64,000 nucleotides of DNA, taken from NCBI GenBank assembly GCA_963714145.1, contig OY970235.1, forward strand, positions 7,130,001 to 7,194,000, written 5' to 3'. Below, in pieces: positions 22,279 to 30,617 of the stretch. The first letter of the stretch is position 1, and each line of letters opens with the position of its first letter. Source of the stretch: JBBWZH01 sp035544115. GTDB taxonomy: Bacteria; Actinomycetota; Actinomycetes; Mycobacteriales; CADCTP01. A program made the position numbers and the translations under genes. The notes below the pieces were generated by a model. That model made no database searches and was not told where the DNA came from. It saw only the letters and a list, made by a program, of their open reading frames with translations.

Positions 22279-22348
22279 GAACCGGCCGCCATTGGTCGGC
22301 CGGCCCGGGACACCCGCGGGCGCTACCCGGCCGATCGGCGCGCGCCGG

Positions 22349-23857
22349 TCACTGCCGCGACGGCCGGGTCTGATCGACCGGCGGTGGCCGCCGGGCGCGG
22401 CCGGCCGGCAGCCGGACGGTGACGGCGGTGTGGCCAGGGCGGCTGTCGACGCCGACCGTGCCCCGGTGGGCCTGCACGACCGCGGCGACGATCGACAGGC
22501 CGAGGCCGGTGCTGCCGGCGGCACGGGACCGCGACCGGTCGCCGCGGGCGAACCGCTCGAAGACCACCGGCAGCAGCTGCGCCGGGATGCCCGGTCCGTC
22601 GTCGGTGACGGTGAGCAGCGTGTCGGTGCCGGCCGTGGCCAGGCCGACGGTCACGGTGGTGCCGGGCGGGGTGTGCGCCCGGGCGTTCGCCAACAGATTG
22701 CCGAGCACCTGGTGCAGCCGCAGCTCGTCGCCGGTGACCTCGATCGGCTCGACCGGCAGGGACAGCCGCCACCGGTGCCCGGGACCGGCCGCGTGCGCAT
22801 CTGCCACCGAGTCCACGACCAGGCGGGACAGGTCGACCGGGTCGGCGGCGAGCGGCCGGCCGGAATCCAGCCTGGCCAGTAGCAGCAGGTCGTCGACGAG
22901 CGTCCCCATCCGCCCAGCGGCCGCCTCGACGCCGGCGATCGCCCGCCGGGCGCCCGCCTCCGGGTCGCCCTGCGGGTGCCGGGCCAGCTCGGCGTAGCCG
23001 CGGATGACGGCGAGCGGGGTGCGCAGTTCGTGGCTGGCGTCGGCGACGAACTGCCGCACCCGCGACTCGCTGTCCTGCCGCGCCCGCAGCGCCGCGTCGA
23101 CGTGGCCGAGCATCGCGTTCAGGGCGTGCCCGACCCGGCCGACCTCCGTTCCGGGGTCGGCGTCGGTCGGCGGAACCCGTACCGCCAGCGCGACCTCGCC
23201 CCGGTCCAGCGGGAGCCCGACGACCCGGTCGGCCGTCCCGGCCAGCCGGCTGAGCGGGCGCAGCGCCAGCCGCAGGATCCCCGCGCCGCCCAGCGCGGCC
23301 AGGACCAGCGCCGCCCCGCTGACCACCGCCAGCAACCCGGCCAGCCGGACCAGCGTGGCCCGTACGCCGGCCATCGGCAGGCCGGTGACGAGCACGCCGC
23401 CGCTGGCCGGCGCCGCCAGCAGCCGGTAGTCGCCGAGGTCGGCCAGGGCCCGGGTATGCGGCTGGCCGTCGAGCGGGAGCGCCGCCAGCACCGCGTCCAG
23501 GCCGGCCGGGAGCGCGGTGGACCTGCCGTCCGCGTCGAGCACGGCGCCCTGGCTGATCGAGCCGTTGGTGACCAGCGCACCGAGTGTGCCGGCCGCCTGG
23601 CCCGGGGTCAGCAGGAAGCCCGGCGCGTCGCGGTGGCCGCGGCCGGCACCCGCACCACCGCCGCCGGTCCCGCTGTCCGGGTGCTCGGAGGCGGCCTGGG
23701 ACCGCTGGCCGGCCGCCGCGAGCTGGGCGTCCAGCCGCTCGATGAGGAAGGCGTGCAGGGCGATCTCGGTACCGGCCCCGATGATCACGCAGGCCGCGGC
23801 CAGCAGGCCGACCAGCGCGAACACCAGCCGGGCCCGCAGCGACCGCAGACCCCTCAT
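22349..23857 (-). CDS. HAMP-domain sensor histidine kinase
   Basis: The 502-aa kinase has a first membrane segment (about 8-32), an extracytoplasmic sensor of about 130 residues with a Gly/Ala-rich low-complexity stretch, a second membrane segment (about 160-185), HAMP, HisKA with His276 (DASHELRTPL), and HATPase with N-box (NLLANARAHTPPGT), DDGPGIP and GSTGLGLSIV. It autophosphorylates and passes phosphate to the OmpR-type regulator encoded 10 bp upstream in the same operon. The ligand is unknown. ATG 23857 fits the inter-gene gap; an earlier start at 23902 would overlap the regulator. A PepSY gene heads the same strand, a pairing often seen in cell-envelope stress systems. Confidence 0.9.
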   Translation of the reverse strand: MRGLRSLRARLVFALVGLLAAACVIIGAGTEIALHAFLIERLDAQLAAAGQRSQAASEHPDSGTGGGGAGAGRGHRDAPGFLLTPGQAAGTLGALVTNGSISQGAVLDADGRSTALPAGLDAVLAALPLDGQPHTRALADLGDYRLLAAPASGGVLVTGLPMAGVRATLVRLAGLLAVVSGAALVLAALGGAGILRLALRPLSRLAGTADRVVGLPLDRGEVALAVRVPPTDADPGTEVGRVGHALNAMLGHVDAALRARQDSESRVRQFVADASHELRTPLAVIRGYAELARHPQGDPEAGARRAIAGVEAAAGRMGTLVDDLLLLARLDSGRPLAADPVDLSRLVVDSVADAHAAGPGHRWRLSLPVEPIEVTGDELRLHQVLGNLLANARAHTPPGTTVTVGLATAGTDTLLTVTDDGPGIPAQLLPVVFERFARGDRSRSRAAGSTGLGLSIVAAVVQAHRGTVGVDSRPGHTAVTVRLPAGRARRPPPVDQTRPSRQ

Positions 23858-23867
23858 CGGGCTGGCC

Positions 23868-24593
23868 TCACGGCGCCGGTTTGAGGACGTAGCCGGCCCC
23901 ACGCACCGTATGGATCATCGGTGCCCGGCCGGCGTCGACCTTCTTCCGCAGGTAGGAGACGTACAGCTCGACCACGCTGCCATTGCCGCCGAAGTCGTGC
24001 TGCCAGACCCGGTCCAGGATCTGCGCCTTGCTCAGCACCCGCCGCTGGTTGCGCATCAGGTACCGCAGCAACTCGAACTCGGTGGCGGTCAGTTGGAGGG
24101 GGGCACCGCCGCGGCGTACCTCCCGGCTGTCCTCATCCATGGTCAGGTCGCCGACGGCGAGGACCGCGCTGTCCGGATCGCCGACCGCGCCGGCCCGCCG
24201 GACCAGCGCCCGGACCCGGGCGACAACCTCTTCCAGGCTGAACGGCTTGGTCACGTAGTCGTCACCGCCGGCGGTGAGGCCGGCGACCCGGTCCTCGACC
24301 GAGTCCTTCGCGGTCAGGAAGAGCACCGGCAGGGACGGCGAATCCGCGTGCAGCTGCCGGAGCACGTCGAACCCGTGCTGATCGGGCAGCATCACGTCCA
24401 GCACGACCGCGTCCGGCCGGAACTCCCGCGCCTGGCGCACCGCGGTGCGCCCGTCCAGCGCCGTACGGACATCCCAGCCCTCGTACCGCAGCGCCATCGA
24501 CACCAGTTCGGACAGCGCCGGCTCATCGTCCACCACCAGCACCCGCACCGGCCCGCCGTCCGCGCGACGCATCCGCAGCCTCGTCCCCGTCAT
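23868..24593 (-). CDS. OmpR/PhoB-family response regulator
   Basis: The 241-aa protein has a receiver domain (about 16-130; acidic pocket VVDDEP, phospho-Asp66 in VVLDVMLPD, Lys in VTKPF) and a winged-helix DNA-binding domain (about 150-238, ending VRGAGYVLKP). It acts with the kinase that follows 10 bp downstream. The N-terminal 14 residues precede the domain, so ATG 24572 (MRRADGG) is an alternative start. Its targets are unknown, though the adjacent PepSY gene is a natural candidate. Confidence 0.92.
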   Translation of the reverse strand: MTGTRLRMRRADGGPVRVLVVDDEPALSELVSMALRYEGWDVRTALDGRTAVRQAREFRPDAVVLDVMLPDQHGFDVLRQLHADSPSLPVLFLTAKDSVEDRVAGLTAGGDDYVTKPFSLEEVVARVRALVRRAGAVGDPDSAVLAVGDLTMDEDSREVRRGGAPLQLTATEFELLRYLMRNQRRVLSKAQILDRVWQHDFGGNGSVVELYVSYLRKKVDAGRAPMIHTVRGAGYVLKPAP

Positions 24594-24669
24594 GCTGCCG
24601 ATCCTGGCCGGGCGGCCTGAGCGATCCCGGTGAGCCCGCTGAGCGCGGCCTGTGAGCGGGACGGTCGTG

Positions 24670-24712
24670 GCCGGCTCCCGCTCACCGGGAGACGCGGTGG
24701 GCGGGAGCCGGC
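24670..24712 (-). terminator. Hairpin terminator after the PepSY gene
   Basis: GCCGGCTCCCGC (24670-24681) and GCGGGAGCCGGC (24701-24712) are a perfect 12-bp inverted repeat around a 19-nt loop. It lies 36 bp past the PepSY stop and separates it from the two-component operon. Confidence 0.7.
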
Positions 24713-24747
24713 GGCCCGGCGGGGTCGGCAGGGCCGCCGACCGCGCT

Positions 24748-25200
24748 CTAGCGGTGCTGCTGCTCCTCGCCGGTGACGGCGAAGTCCTTGCCGACCTCGA
24801 CCGTGACGCGGTTGCCGTCCGCGGTCGTCAGGTGCGCCTCGTACACGCCGTCGGAGTCGGTCTCCACCCGCTGGATCGTCGCCCCGGGGTACTTGGCCAG
24901 GGCGGCCGCGGTCACCTTGGTGGCGGTGTCACCGGTGAGCAGGTGCTCGTCCGGCCGCTGGCTCTTCGACTCGTCCCGGGTGCCGCCGGGCGCGCCCTGA
25001 CCGCCACCTTCCGGTCCACCGCTGGCCGGGGCGCTGACCGACGGGCTCGGCGCCGCCGTGCCCGTCGCGGCGTTCGCGGACAGGGACATGACCAGCACGG
25101 CACCCGCCGCCACCCCGACCCCGATCAGCCCGGCCGCCACGCCGAACCGACGCCCGACGCCCGTCCGCGTGCCGCTCGTCCGGTCGTCCGTCTCGTTCAT
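24748..25200 (-). CDS. PepSY-domain exported protein
   Basis: The 150-aa protein has one N-terminal membrane/signal segment (about 20-44), a Gly/Pro/Ser-rich spacer and a C-terminal PepSY domain (about 85-143; TATKVTAAALAKYPGATIQRV followed by a YEAHLTTADGNRVTVEV hairpin). PepSY domains are thought to modulate peptidases or bind ligands outside the membrane. Upstream GGAG supports ATG 25200. It precedes a two-component operon on the same strand but is separated by a terminator; such genes are often targets of the neighbouring regulator. Confidence 0.85.
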   Translation of the reverse strand: MNETDDRTSGTRTGVGRRFGVAAGLIGVGVAAGAVLVMSLSANAATGTAAPSPSVSAPASGGPEGGGQGAPGGTRDESKSQRPDEHLLTGDTATKVTAAALAKYPGATIQRVETDSDGVYEAHLTTADGNRVTVEVGKDFAVTGEEQQHR

Positions 25201-25350
25201 TCATCAACTCCGTCTCGTCGGGCCGGCCGGTCCGTTCCGGCCGACAGGACGAGCCTGGTCCGGCCACCTTTGCCGGAGCCCTCCGCAACCTGTCAGTGAC
25301 CTTTCAATTCCCGGCCCGCCCCTGGGCCGGCCCGCTCGGGCTGGGGTCGC

Positions 25351-25920
25351 TCAGCCGGAGGGGCGCAGGCCGTCGCCGAGGATCGCCAGCATCCGTTCGG
25401 TCTGGTCGGCGTCGCCGCTGTAGCGCTGCATCGCCTGCCAGCCGACCAGCAGCGTCTTGACGTCCAGCACGTCGATGTCGGCGCGGACCGCGCCGGCCCG
25501 CTGGGCCCGCGCGAGCAGCCCGTCGAGGGCGTCCATGAAGCGCCGCTCGGCGTCCGGGGCGATCTGCGCGATGTCGACGCCGACCCCGGCCAGCGCCTCG
25601 ACCAGACCCAGGTCGGTGGCCGCGCCGCGGATCATCGCGGTCAGGAACGTGAGCAGCGCCGGGCCCGGCTGCTCGGACTCCCGCAGTTCGCTGGCCTGGT
25701 CGACCAGTCGCTGCACCCGGTCGGCGACGATCGCCTGGAACAGCGCCTCCTTCGTCGGGAAGTGCCGGTAGAGCGTGCCGGCCCCGACCCCGGCCCGCCG
25801 GGCGATCTCGTCCACCGGGACCGACAGCCCCTCGGCCGCGAACGTCTCGTAGGCGACCTCGAGCAGCCGCGCGCGGTTGCGGGCGGCGTCGGCGCGCAGC
25901 GGCCGGGGCTGGTCAGGCAT
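25351..25920 (-). CDS. TetR-family repressor of the adjacent SDR gene
   Basis: The 189-aa protein has a helix-turn-helix at about 12-58 (RARLLEVAYETFAAEG, then DEIARRAGVGAGTLYRHFPTKEALF). The ligand domain resembles the TetR_C SbtR-like group. ATG 25920 is chosen by domain start; the ribosome binding site is weak. It is divergent from the SDR at 26020, and an 18-bp palindrome between them overlaps the SDR promoter, so it most likely represses the SDR and itself until an unknown small ligand binds. Confidence 0.9.
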   Translation of the reverse strand: MPDQPRPLRADAARNRARLLEVAYETFAAEGLSVPVDEIARRAGVGAGTLYRHFPTKEALFQAIVADRVQRLVDQASELRESEQPGPALLTFLTAMIRGAATDLGLVEALAGVGVDIAQIAPDAERRFMDALDGLLARAQRAGAVRADIDVLDVKTLLVGWQAMQRYSGDADQTERMLAILGDGLRPSG

Positions 25921-25947
25921 GAACGGCTGGGACCTCACAGGCGTCGA

Positions 25948-25977
25948 TCGACAAACGGAGCGAGCGTTCCGTATAGT
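25948..25977 (+). promoter_or_regulatory. Sigma-70-like promoter of the SDR gene
   Basis: TCGACA (25948-25953) and TATAGT (25972-25977) are separated by 18 bp, giving a start near 25984 and a leader of about 35 nt. The AT-rich -10 stands out in this GC-rich sequence. The predicted TetR operator occupies the spacer. Confidence 0.55.
25955..25972. promoter_or_regulatory. Predicted TetR operator
   Basis: An 18-bp near-palindrome with arms ACGGA and TCCGT and inner CG..CG matches itself at 14 of 18 positions and sits between the -35 and -10. A second inverted repeat GCGTTCC/GGAACGC (25964-25970 and 25985-25991) shares its right half. Confidence 0.55.
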
Positions 25978-26019
25978 CTGAAGCGGAACGCACGCCCCGA
26001 TTGTAGGTATGGAGACCCG

Positions 26020-26940
26020 ATGAGCAACGAGCGATGGACCGCCACCGACGTTCCCGACCAGTCCGGCCGGGTCGCGGTCGTCACCGGCGCGAACACCGGC
26101 ATCGGCTTCGAGGCGGCCAAGGTGCTGGCCGGGCGGGGGGCCGCGGTGGTGCTCGCGGTCCGGAACCTGGACAAGGGCAAGGACGCGGCCGCCCGGATCG
26201 GCTCGGCCGTCCCCGGCGCGGACGTCAGCGTGCAGCGGCTCGACCTGACCAGCCTCGACTCGGTCCGCGCCGCGGCCGCTGAGCTGCGATCCCGCTTCGA
26301 CACGATCGACCTGCTGGTCAACAACGCCGGCGTGATGTACACGCCGAAGGCCACCACCGCGGACGGCTTCGAGCTCCAGTTCGGCACCAACCACCTCGGC
26401 CACTTCGCCCTCACCGGCCTGCTGCTGGACCGGCTGCTCCCGGTGCCCGGCTCCCGCATCGTGACGATCAGCAGCGTCGGGCACCGGATCCGCGCCCAGA
26501 TCCACTTCGACGACCTGCAACTGGAACGCCGCTACGGCCGGGTCGCCGCGTACGGCCAGTCGAAGCTGGCCAACCTGCTGTTCACGTACGAACTGCAGCG
26601 CCGGCTGGCGGCAGCGGGCGCCCCGACCATCGCGGTCGCCGCCCACCCGGGCGGTTCGAACACCGAACTGGTCCGCAACTCCCCCGCGTTCCTCCGCGTG
26701 CTGAACGCCGTCCTCGGGCCGCTGATCGCGCAGAGCCCCGAGATGGGCGCGCTGCCCACGCTGCGCGCGGCCACCGACCCCGCCGTCCTCGGCGGCCAGT
26801 ACTACGGGCCGGACGGCTTCCAGGAGACCCGCGGCCATCCCGTCCTGGTCCGCTCCAGCGCCCGCTCGCACGACGCTGACACCCAGCGCCGCCTCTGGAC
26901 CGTCTCCACCGACCTCACCGGCGTCACCTTCCCGGTCTGA
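26020..26940 (+). CDS. Short-chain dehydrogenase/reductase
   Basis: The 306-aa SDR resembles retinol-dehydrogenase/WW-domain oxidoreductase-like members. It has the NADP(H) motif TGANTGIG (about 22-29), the NNAGVM motif, and catalytic Tyr178 and Lys182 (YGQSK). A late AAHPGGSNTEL segment is typical of this subgroup. It reduces or oxidises an unknown carbonyl/alcohol. ATG 26020 has GGAG 7-10 nt before it. It is probably under TetR control and may protect against a reactive carbonyl or participate in catabolism. Confidence 0.92.
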   Translation: MSNERWTATDVPDQSGRVAVVTGANTGIGFEAAKVLAGRGAAVVLAVRNLDKGKDAAARIGSAVPGADVSVQRLDLTSLDSVRAAAAELRSRFDTIDLLVNNAGVMYTPKATTADGFELQFGTNHLGHFALTGLLLDRLLPVPGSRIVTISSVGHRIRAQIHFDDLQLERRYGRVAAYGQSKLANLLFTYELQRRLAAAGAPTIAVAAHPGGSNTELVRNSPAFLRVLNAVLGPLIAQSPEMGALPTLRAATDPAVLGGQYYGPDGFQETRGHPVLVRSSARSHDADTQRRLWTVSTDLTGVTFPV

Positions 26941-26946
26941 TCCCGG

Positions 26947-26978
26947 CACCGTCCACACCGTCCACACCGTCCACACCG
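26947..26978. repeat. Three 9-bp tandem repeats CACCGTCCA
   Basis: Three and a half head-to-tail copies lie just after the SDR stop. The tract is non-coding and probably a slippage product. Confidence 0.85.
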
Positions 26979-27080
26979 GACTGACCGGCCACGGCCGGTC
27001 GCCCGGACGGCCGCGCGCGAGCGCCGTGCGCGAGCATGCTGTGAGCCGGAGTGGAGAGCGCGGCGAGGTCCGGAGGATCC

Positions 27081-27530
27081 GTGCCCGGTTCGTGGTGGGA
27101 ACTGCTGGTCGGGGTGCTCGTCGCGCTGGTACTGGCCTGGATCGCCTTGATCGTCGTGCTGGCCCTTGCCCGGCCACGCGGCGGCCTGATGACCCAAGCG
27201 CTGCGCATCCTGCCCGACGTGCTGCGCCTGGTCCGCCGGCTGGCCGCCGATGACACCCTCCCCCGCGGGGTCCGGGTTCGGCTCGGCCTGCTGCTGGTCT
27301 ACCTGGCCATGCCGATCGACCTGATTCCGGACGTCATCCCGGTGCTCGGCTACGCCGACGACGCGATCATCGCTACCGCCGTACTGCGCGCCGTCGTGCG
27401 CCGGGCCGGGATCGAGGCGGTCCGGGCGCACTGGCCGGGCACCGACGACGGGTTCGCCACCCTGGCCAGGCTCACCGGCCTGACCGGGAGACCGGCCGGC
27501 CACCGGGGTCAGCGGCCGCGGCGGCCCTGA
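27081..27530 (+). CDS. DUF1232 (YkvA-like) membrane protein
   Basis: The 149-aa protein has an N-terminal membrane helix (about 7-30) and the DUF1232 core, whose signature LVYLAMPIDLIPDVIPVLGYADD lies at about residues 73-95. The family is widespread and its function unknown; the core is thought to be membrane-associated. GTG 27081 is chosen because GGAGGATCC precedes it directly; the frame is open from 27051. No operon partner is evident. Confidence 0.85.
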   Translation: MPGSWWELLVGVLVALVLAWIALIVVLALARPRGGLMTQALRILPDVLRLVRRLAADDTLPRGVRVRLGLLLVYLAMPIDLIPDVIPVLGYADDAIIATAVLRAVVRRAGIEAVRAHWPGTDDGFATLARLTGLTGRPAGHRGQRPRRP

Positions 27531-27623
27531 CCGCGCCGGCCGGCCGGCCGCCCCGGCCGCGGCCGGACAGCCGTCCGGGCCCCGGTCCGCGGGCCGGGCT
27601 GCTCCGTCGGGTCGAGGTGGCCG

Positions 27624-28637
27624 TCAGCGCCGGGGGTCCACGTGGATCTTCGGCGCCCCGCCCCATTCGGGGCGGCGCTCGCCGGCCAGCACCGCGGCGA
27701 CCTCGTCCAGCCCGACGGTGGCGGCGATCAGCGGCCGCGGGTCGACCGCGCCGCTGGCGTAGAGCCGCACCGTGCCGGCCAGCCCACCCGACGCGCTGAG
27801 CACGCCGACGGCGGTGACGTCCTTGAGGACGAGGGTGCGGGTGTCCAGCCGGCTGGGTCGGCCGGCGAGTCCGATGTAGACGATCCGGCGTCCCGGTTCG
27901 ACCAGGTCCGCGGCCAGCGCGGGCAGGGCGGCCGCGTTGGAGGCGTCGATCACCGCGTCGTACCGCAGCTCCGGCAGGGTGTCGCGGGTCCAGACGTTGC
28001 CGAAGCCGATCGACCTGGCGAAGTCGATCGAGGTGGCGCCGGGGCCGAGCAGGTGCACCTCGGCGCCCTGGGCCGCGCCGATCATCGCGGCGAGCAGCCC
28101 GATCGCGCCCGGGCCCAGCACCAGCAGCCGCTCCCCGGGCCGCAGCCCGGCCCCGAGCACGGCCCGCAGCGCGTTGCCGCCCGGCTCGACCAGCGCACCC
28201 AGCGCCGCGTCCACCGAGTCCGGCAGTGCCTGCACGGCGGTCACCGGGACGGGCAGCTGCTCGGCCAGCGCGCCGGGCCAGCCGTTGCGGATGCCGATCT
28301 CGTGCCGGTCGGCGCAGAGGTGCTGCCGGCCGCCGCGGCAGCGATCGCAGTGGCCGCAGCCGAGCATGGTGTCGCCGGTGACCCGCCGGCCGAGCCAGGA
28401 CGGGTCGACCTCGGCGCCGACGGCGGTGACGATGCCGGCCCACTCGTGCCCGATCCGGATCGGATACCGCGCCTGACCGGTGTGCAGGTAGGACATCTCG
28501 CCGGTGAAGAACTCGACGTCGGTGCCACAGACGCCGGCCCGTTCCACGCCGACGACGACCTCACCCGGCCGCGGCACGGGCGGCGCGACGTCCTGGACGC
28601 CGGCCTGTCCCGGGCCGGTGATGACGAAGGCGCGCAC
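27624..28637 (-). CDS. Zinc-dependent alcohol/polyol dehydrogenase (MDR family)
   Basis: The 337-aa medium-chain dehydrogenase keeps catalytic zinc ligands Cys37 (VCGTD), His64 and Glu65 (GHEW), and the structural zinc quartet Cys94, Cys97, Cys100 and Cys108. The Rossmann motif VLGPGAIGLLAA is at about 168-179. It resembles sorbitol, glucose and threonine dehydrogenase relatives; the substrate is not identifiable. GTG 28637 begins at the natural family N-terminus (MRAFVITGPG) but lacks a strong ribosome binding site. It is divergent from an IlvD/Edd dehydratase, suggesting an oxidative sugar pathway in which this enzyme oxidises a sugar to the lactone or acid. Confidence 0.88.
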   Translation of the reverse strand: MRAFVITGPGQAGVQDVAPPVPRPGEVVVGVERAGVCGTDVEFFTGEMSYLHTGQARYPIRIGHEWAGIVTAVGAEVDPSWLGRRVTGDTMLGCGHCDRCRGGRQHLCADRHEIGIRNGWPGALAEQLPVPVTAVQALPDSVDAALGALVEPGGNALRAVLGAGLRPGERLLVLGPGAIGLLAAMIGAAQGAEVHLLGPGATSIDFARSIGFGNVWTRDTLPELRYDAVIDASNAAALPALAADLVEPGRRIVYIGLAGRPSRLDTRTLVLKDVTAVGVLSASGGLAGTVRLYASGAVDPRPLIAATVGLDEVAAVLAGERRPEWGGAPKIHVDPRR

Positions 28638-28772
28638 TACCGGGCGACCCGGCGCCGGCTGCCGGCCCGGGCGGGGCCCGGCCAGGTCACGGCGCGGCCC
28701 CCGGTGTGCCGGTCCCGGTGCCGGTCCGGGTGCCGTGAACCGTCGCGCTGGGTGCCTCAGCCGGCTGCACGG

Positions 28773-28785
28773 GGGTACCGTACCC
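28773..28785. promoter_or_regulatory. Palindrome in the dehydrogenase/dehydratase divergent promoter
   Basis: GGGTAC-C-GTACCC is a perfect 6-bp inverted repeat around one base, 45 bp before the dehydratase start. GTACCG recurs at 28794-28799. It is a candidate operator for a sugar-responsive repressor, but no regulator gene is adjacent. Confidence 0.3.
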
Positions 28786-28829
28786 GGCATTCCGTACCGT
28801 CGAGTCGGCTGCCGATAGCGGGAAGATCC

Positions 28830-30545
28830 TTGGCCGAGCTGCGCAGCGCCCGGTGGTATTCGGGCGAGGACCGCAACGCCTACATCCATCGCGCCTGGAT
28901 GCGCCGCGGGCTGCCGGACTCCGCGTTCGGCGGCCGCCCGCAGATCGCGATCGCGAACACCGCGTCCGATCTCACGCCGTGCAACAGCCATCTGGACGAG
29001 GTGGCCGAGCATGTCAAGCAGGGCGTCTGGGAAGCCGGGGGCGTCCCGCTGAACCTGCCCGTCGTGTCGCTCGGCGAGACGCAGGTGCGGCCGACCGCGA
29101 TGCTCTGGCGGAACATGGCCGCGATGGCCATCGAGGAGATGCTGCGGGCCAACCCGATCGACGGCGTCGTGCTCCTCGGCGGCTGCGACAAGACCATTCC
29201 CGCGCTGCTGATGGCGGCCGCGTCGGTCGACCTGCCCGCCGTGGTCGTGCCCGGCGGGCCGATGCTCACCGGCACCTTCCGCGGCGCCCCGCTCGGCTGC
29301 GGCACCGACGTCTGGCGGCTGTCGGAGGAGGTGCGGGCCGGAACGCTGTCCCCGGAAGCGTTCGGAGCGTCCGAATCGTCGATGATCCGCAGCCGCGGGC
29401 ACTGCAACACCATGGGCACCGCGTCGACGATGAGCCTGCTGGCCGAGGCGCTCGGCGCGGTGCTGCCGGGCACCGCGGGCATCCCGGCCCCGGACAGCCG
29501 GCTGCTGGCCCGGTCCCACCAGACCGGCCGGCTGATCATCGAGATGGTCGCCGCCGGCCGCCGACCGAGCCAGCTGCTGACCACCGGCTCGTTCCACAAC
29601 GCCATCGTCGCGCTCGCCGCGATCGGCGGTTCCACCAACGCCGTGGTGCACCTGCTGGCCATCGCCGGGCGGCTCGGGGTGCCGCTGCGGCTGGCCGACT
29701 TCGACCGGATCGCCGCCGCCGTGCCGCTGCTGGTCGACCTGCAGCCGGCCGGCAAGCACCTGATGGAGGACCTGCACCGGGCCGGCGGCCTCGCCGCGGT
29801 GCTGCGCGAGGTGGTTGACCTGCTCGACCCCGACGCCATCGACGTGACCGGCAGACCCTTCGTCCAGTCGCTCGCCGACGCCCAGATCTGGGACCACGAC
29901 GTCATCCGGCCCCGCGCCAACCCGCTGCAACCCAACGCCGGGATCGCCGTCCTCTACGGCAACCTCGCCCCGGCCGGCGCGATCATCAAACCGGCCGCCG
30001 CCTCCCCGCACCTGCTGCGCCACCAGGGCCGGGCCGTCGTCTTCGACTCGGTCGAGGATCTGCACGCCCGGATCGACGCACCCGACCTCGAGGTCGACGC
30101 CGACAGCGTGCTGGTGCTGCGCGGCTGCGGCCCGCGCGGCTACCCCGGCATGCCCGAGGTGGCCAACCTGCCGCTGCCGACAAAGCTGCTCCGCCAGGGC
30201 GTCCGGGACATGGTGCGGGTCTGCGACGGGCGGATGAGCGGCACCGCCTACGGCACGGTCGTTCTGCACGTCGCCCCGGAGGCCGCCGCCGGTGGCCCAC
30301 TCGACAAGCTCCGCACCGGCGACCCGATCACCCTCGACGTCGACGCCCGGCGCATCTCGGTCGACCTGCCCCAGCCCGAACTCGACGCCAGAACCCCGTC
30401 CGCGGCCCTGCTCGCCGCCCTCGCCCGACCGACCCGCGGCTGGGAGAAGCTCTACGTCGACACCGTCCTCGGTGCCGACCTCGGCGCCGACCTCGACTTC
30501 CTCACCGGTTCCAGCGGCCCGGAGGTCGGCCGCGAATCCCACTGA
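28830..30545 (+). CDS. IlvD/Edd-family dehydratase, probably acting on a sugar acid
   Basis: The 571-aa enzyme has the iron-sulfur ligands of the sugar-acid dehydratases: Cys51 (TPCNSH), Cys119 (GGCDKT) and Cys192 (RGHCNTMGTAST). Length and the C-terminal LYVDTVLGADLGADLDFL segment fit arabinonate/xylonate dehydratases better than the dihydroxy-acid dehydratase of branched-chain amino acid synthesis. It removes water from an aldonic acid to give a 2-keto-3-deoxy acid. The start is TTG 28830 with GGGAAG upstream; no better start exists in frame. It is divergent from the zinc dehydrogenase that could supply its substrate. No aldolase gene is nearby. Confidence 0.85.
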   Translation: MAELRSARWYSGEDRNAYIHRAWMRRGLPDSAFGGRPQIAIANTASDLTPCNSHLDEVAEHVKQGVWEAGGVPLNLPVVSLGETQVRPTAMLWRNMAAMAIEEMLRANPIDGVVLLGGCDKTIPALLMAAASVDLPAVVVPGGPMLTGTFRGAPLGCGTDVWRLSEEVRAGTLSPEAFGASESSMIRSRGHCNTMGTASTMSLLAEALGAVLPGTAGIPAPDSRLLARSHQTGRLIIEMVAAGRRPSQLLTTGSFHNAIVALAAIGGSTNAVVHLLAIAGRLGVPLRLADFDRIAAAVPLLVDLQPAGKHLMEDLHRAGGLAAVLREVVDLLDPDAIDVTGRPFVQSLADAQIWDHDVIRPRANPLQPNAGIAVLYGNLAPAGAIIKPAAASPHLLRHQGRAVVFDSVEDLHARIDAPDLEVDADSVLVLRGCGPRGYPGMPEVANLPLPTKLLRQGVRDMVRVCDGRMSGTAYGTVVLHVAPEAAAGGPLDKLRTGDPITLDVDARRISVDLPQPELDARTPSAALLAALARPTRGWEKLYVDTVLGADLGADLDFLTGSSGPEVGRESH

Positions 30546-30617
30546 CCACGGCGGACAACCGCGCAGCTGGGATCCGATACCGGTAGACCTCAGCCGATCC
30601 GGCCCGGTCAGCCGCGA

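Noticed and set aside
27624..30542. 972-residue minus-strand frame joining the dehydrogenase to the strand opposite the dehydratase
   Set aside because: Only the last 337 codons (from 28637) show a family; the rest is antisense to a clear IlvD-type gene.
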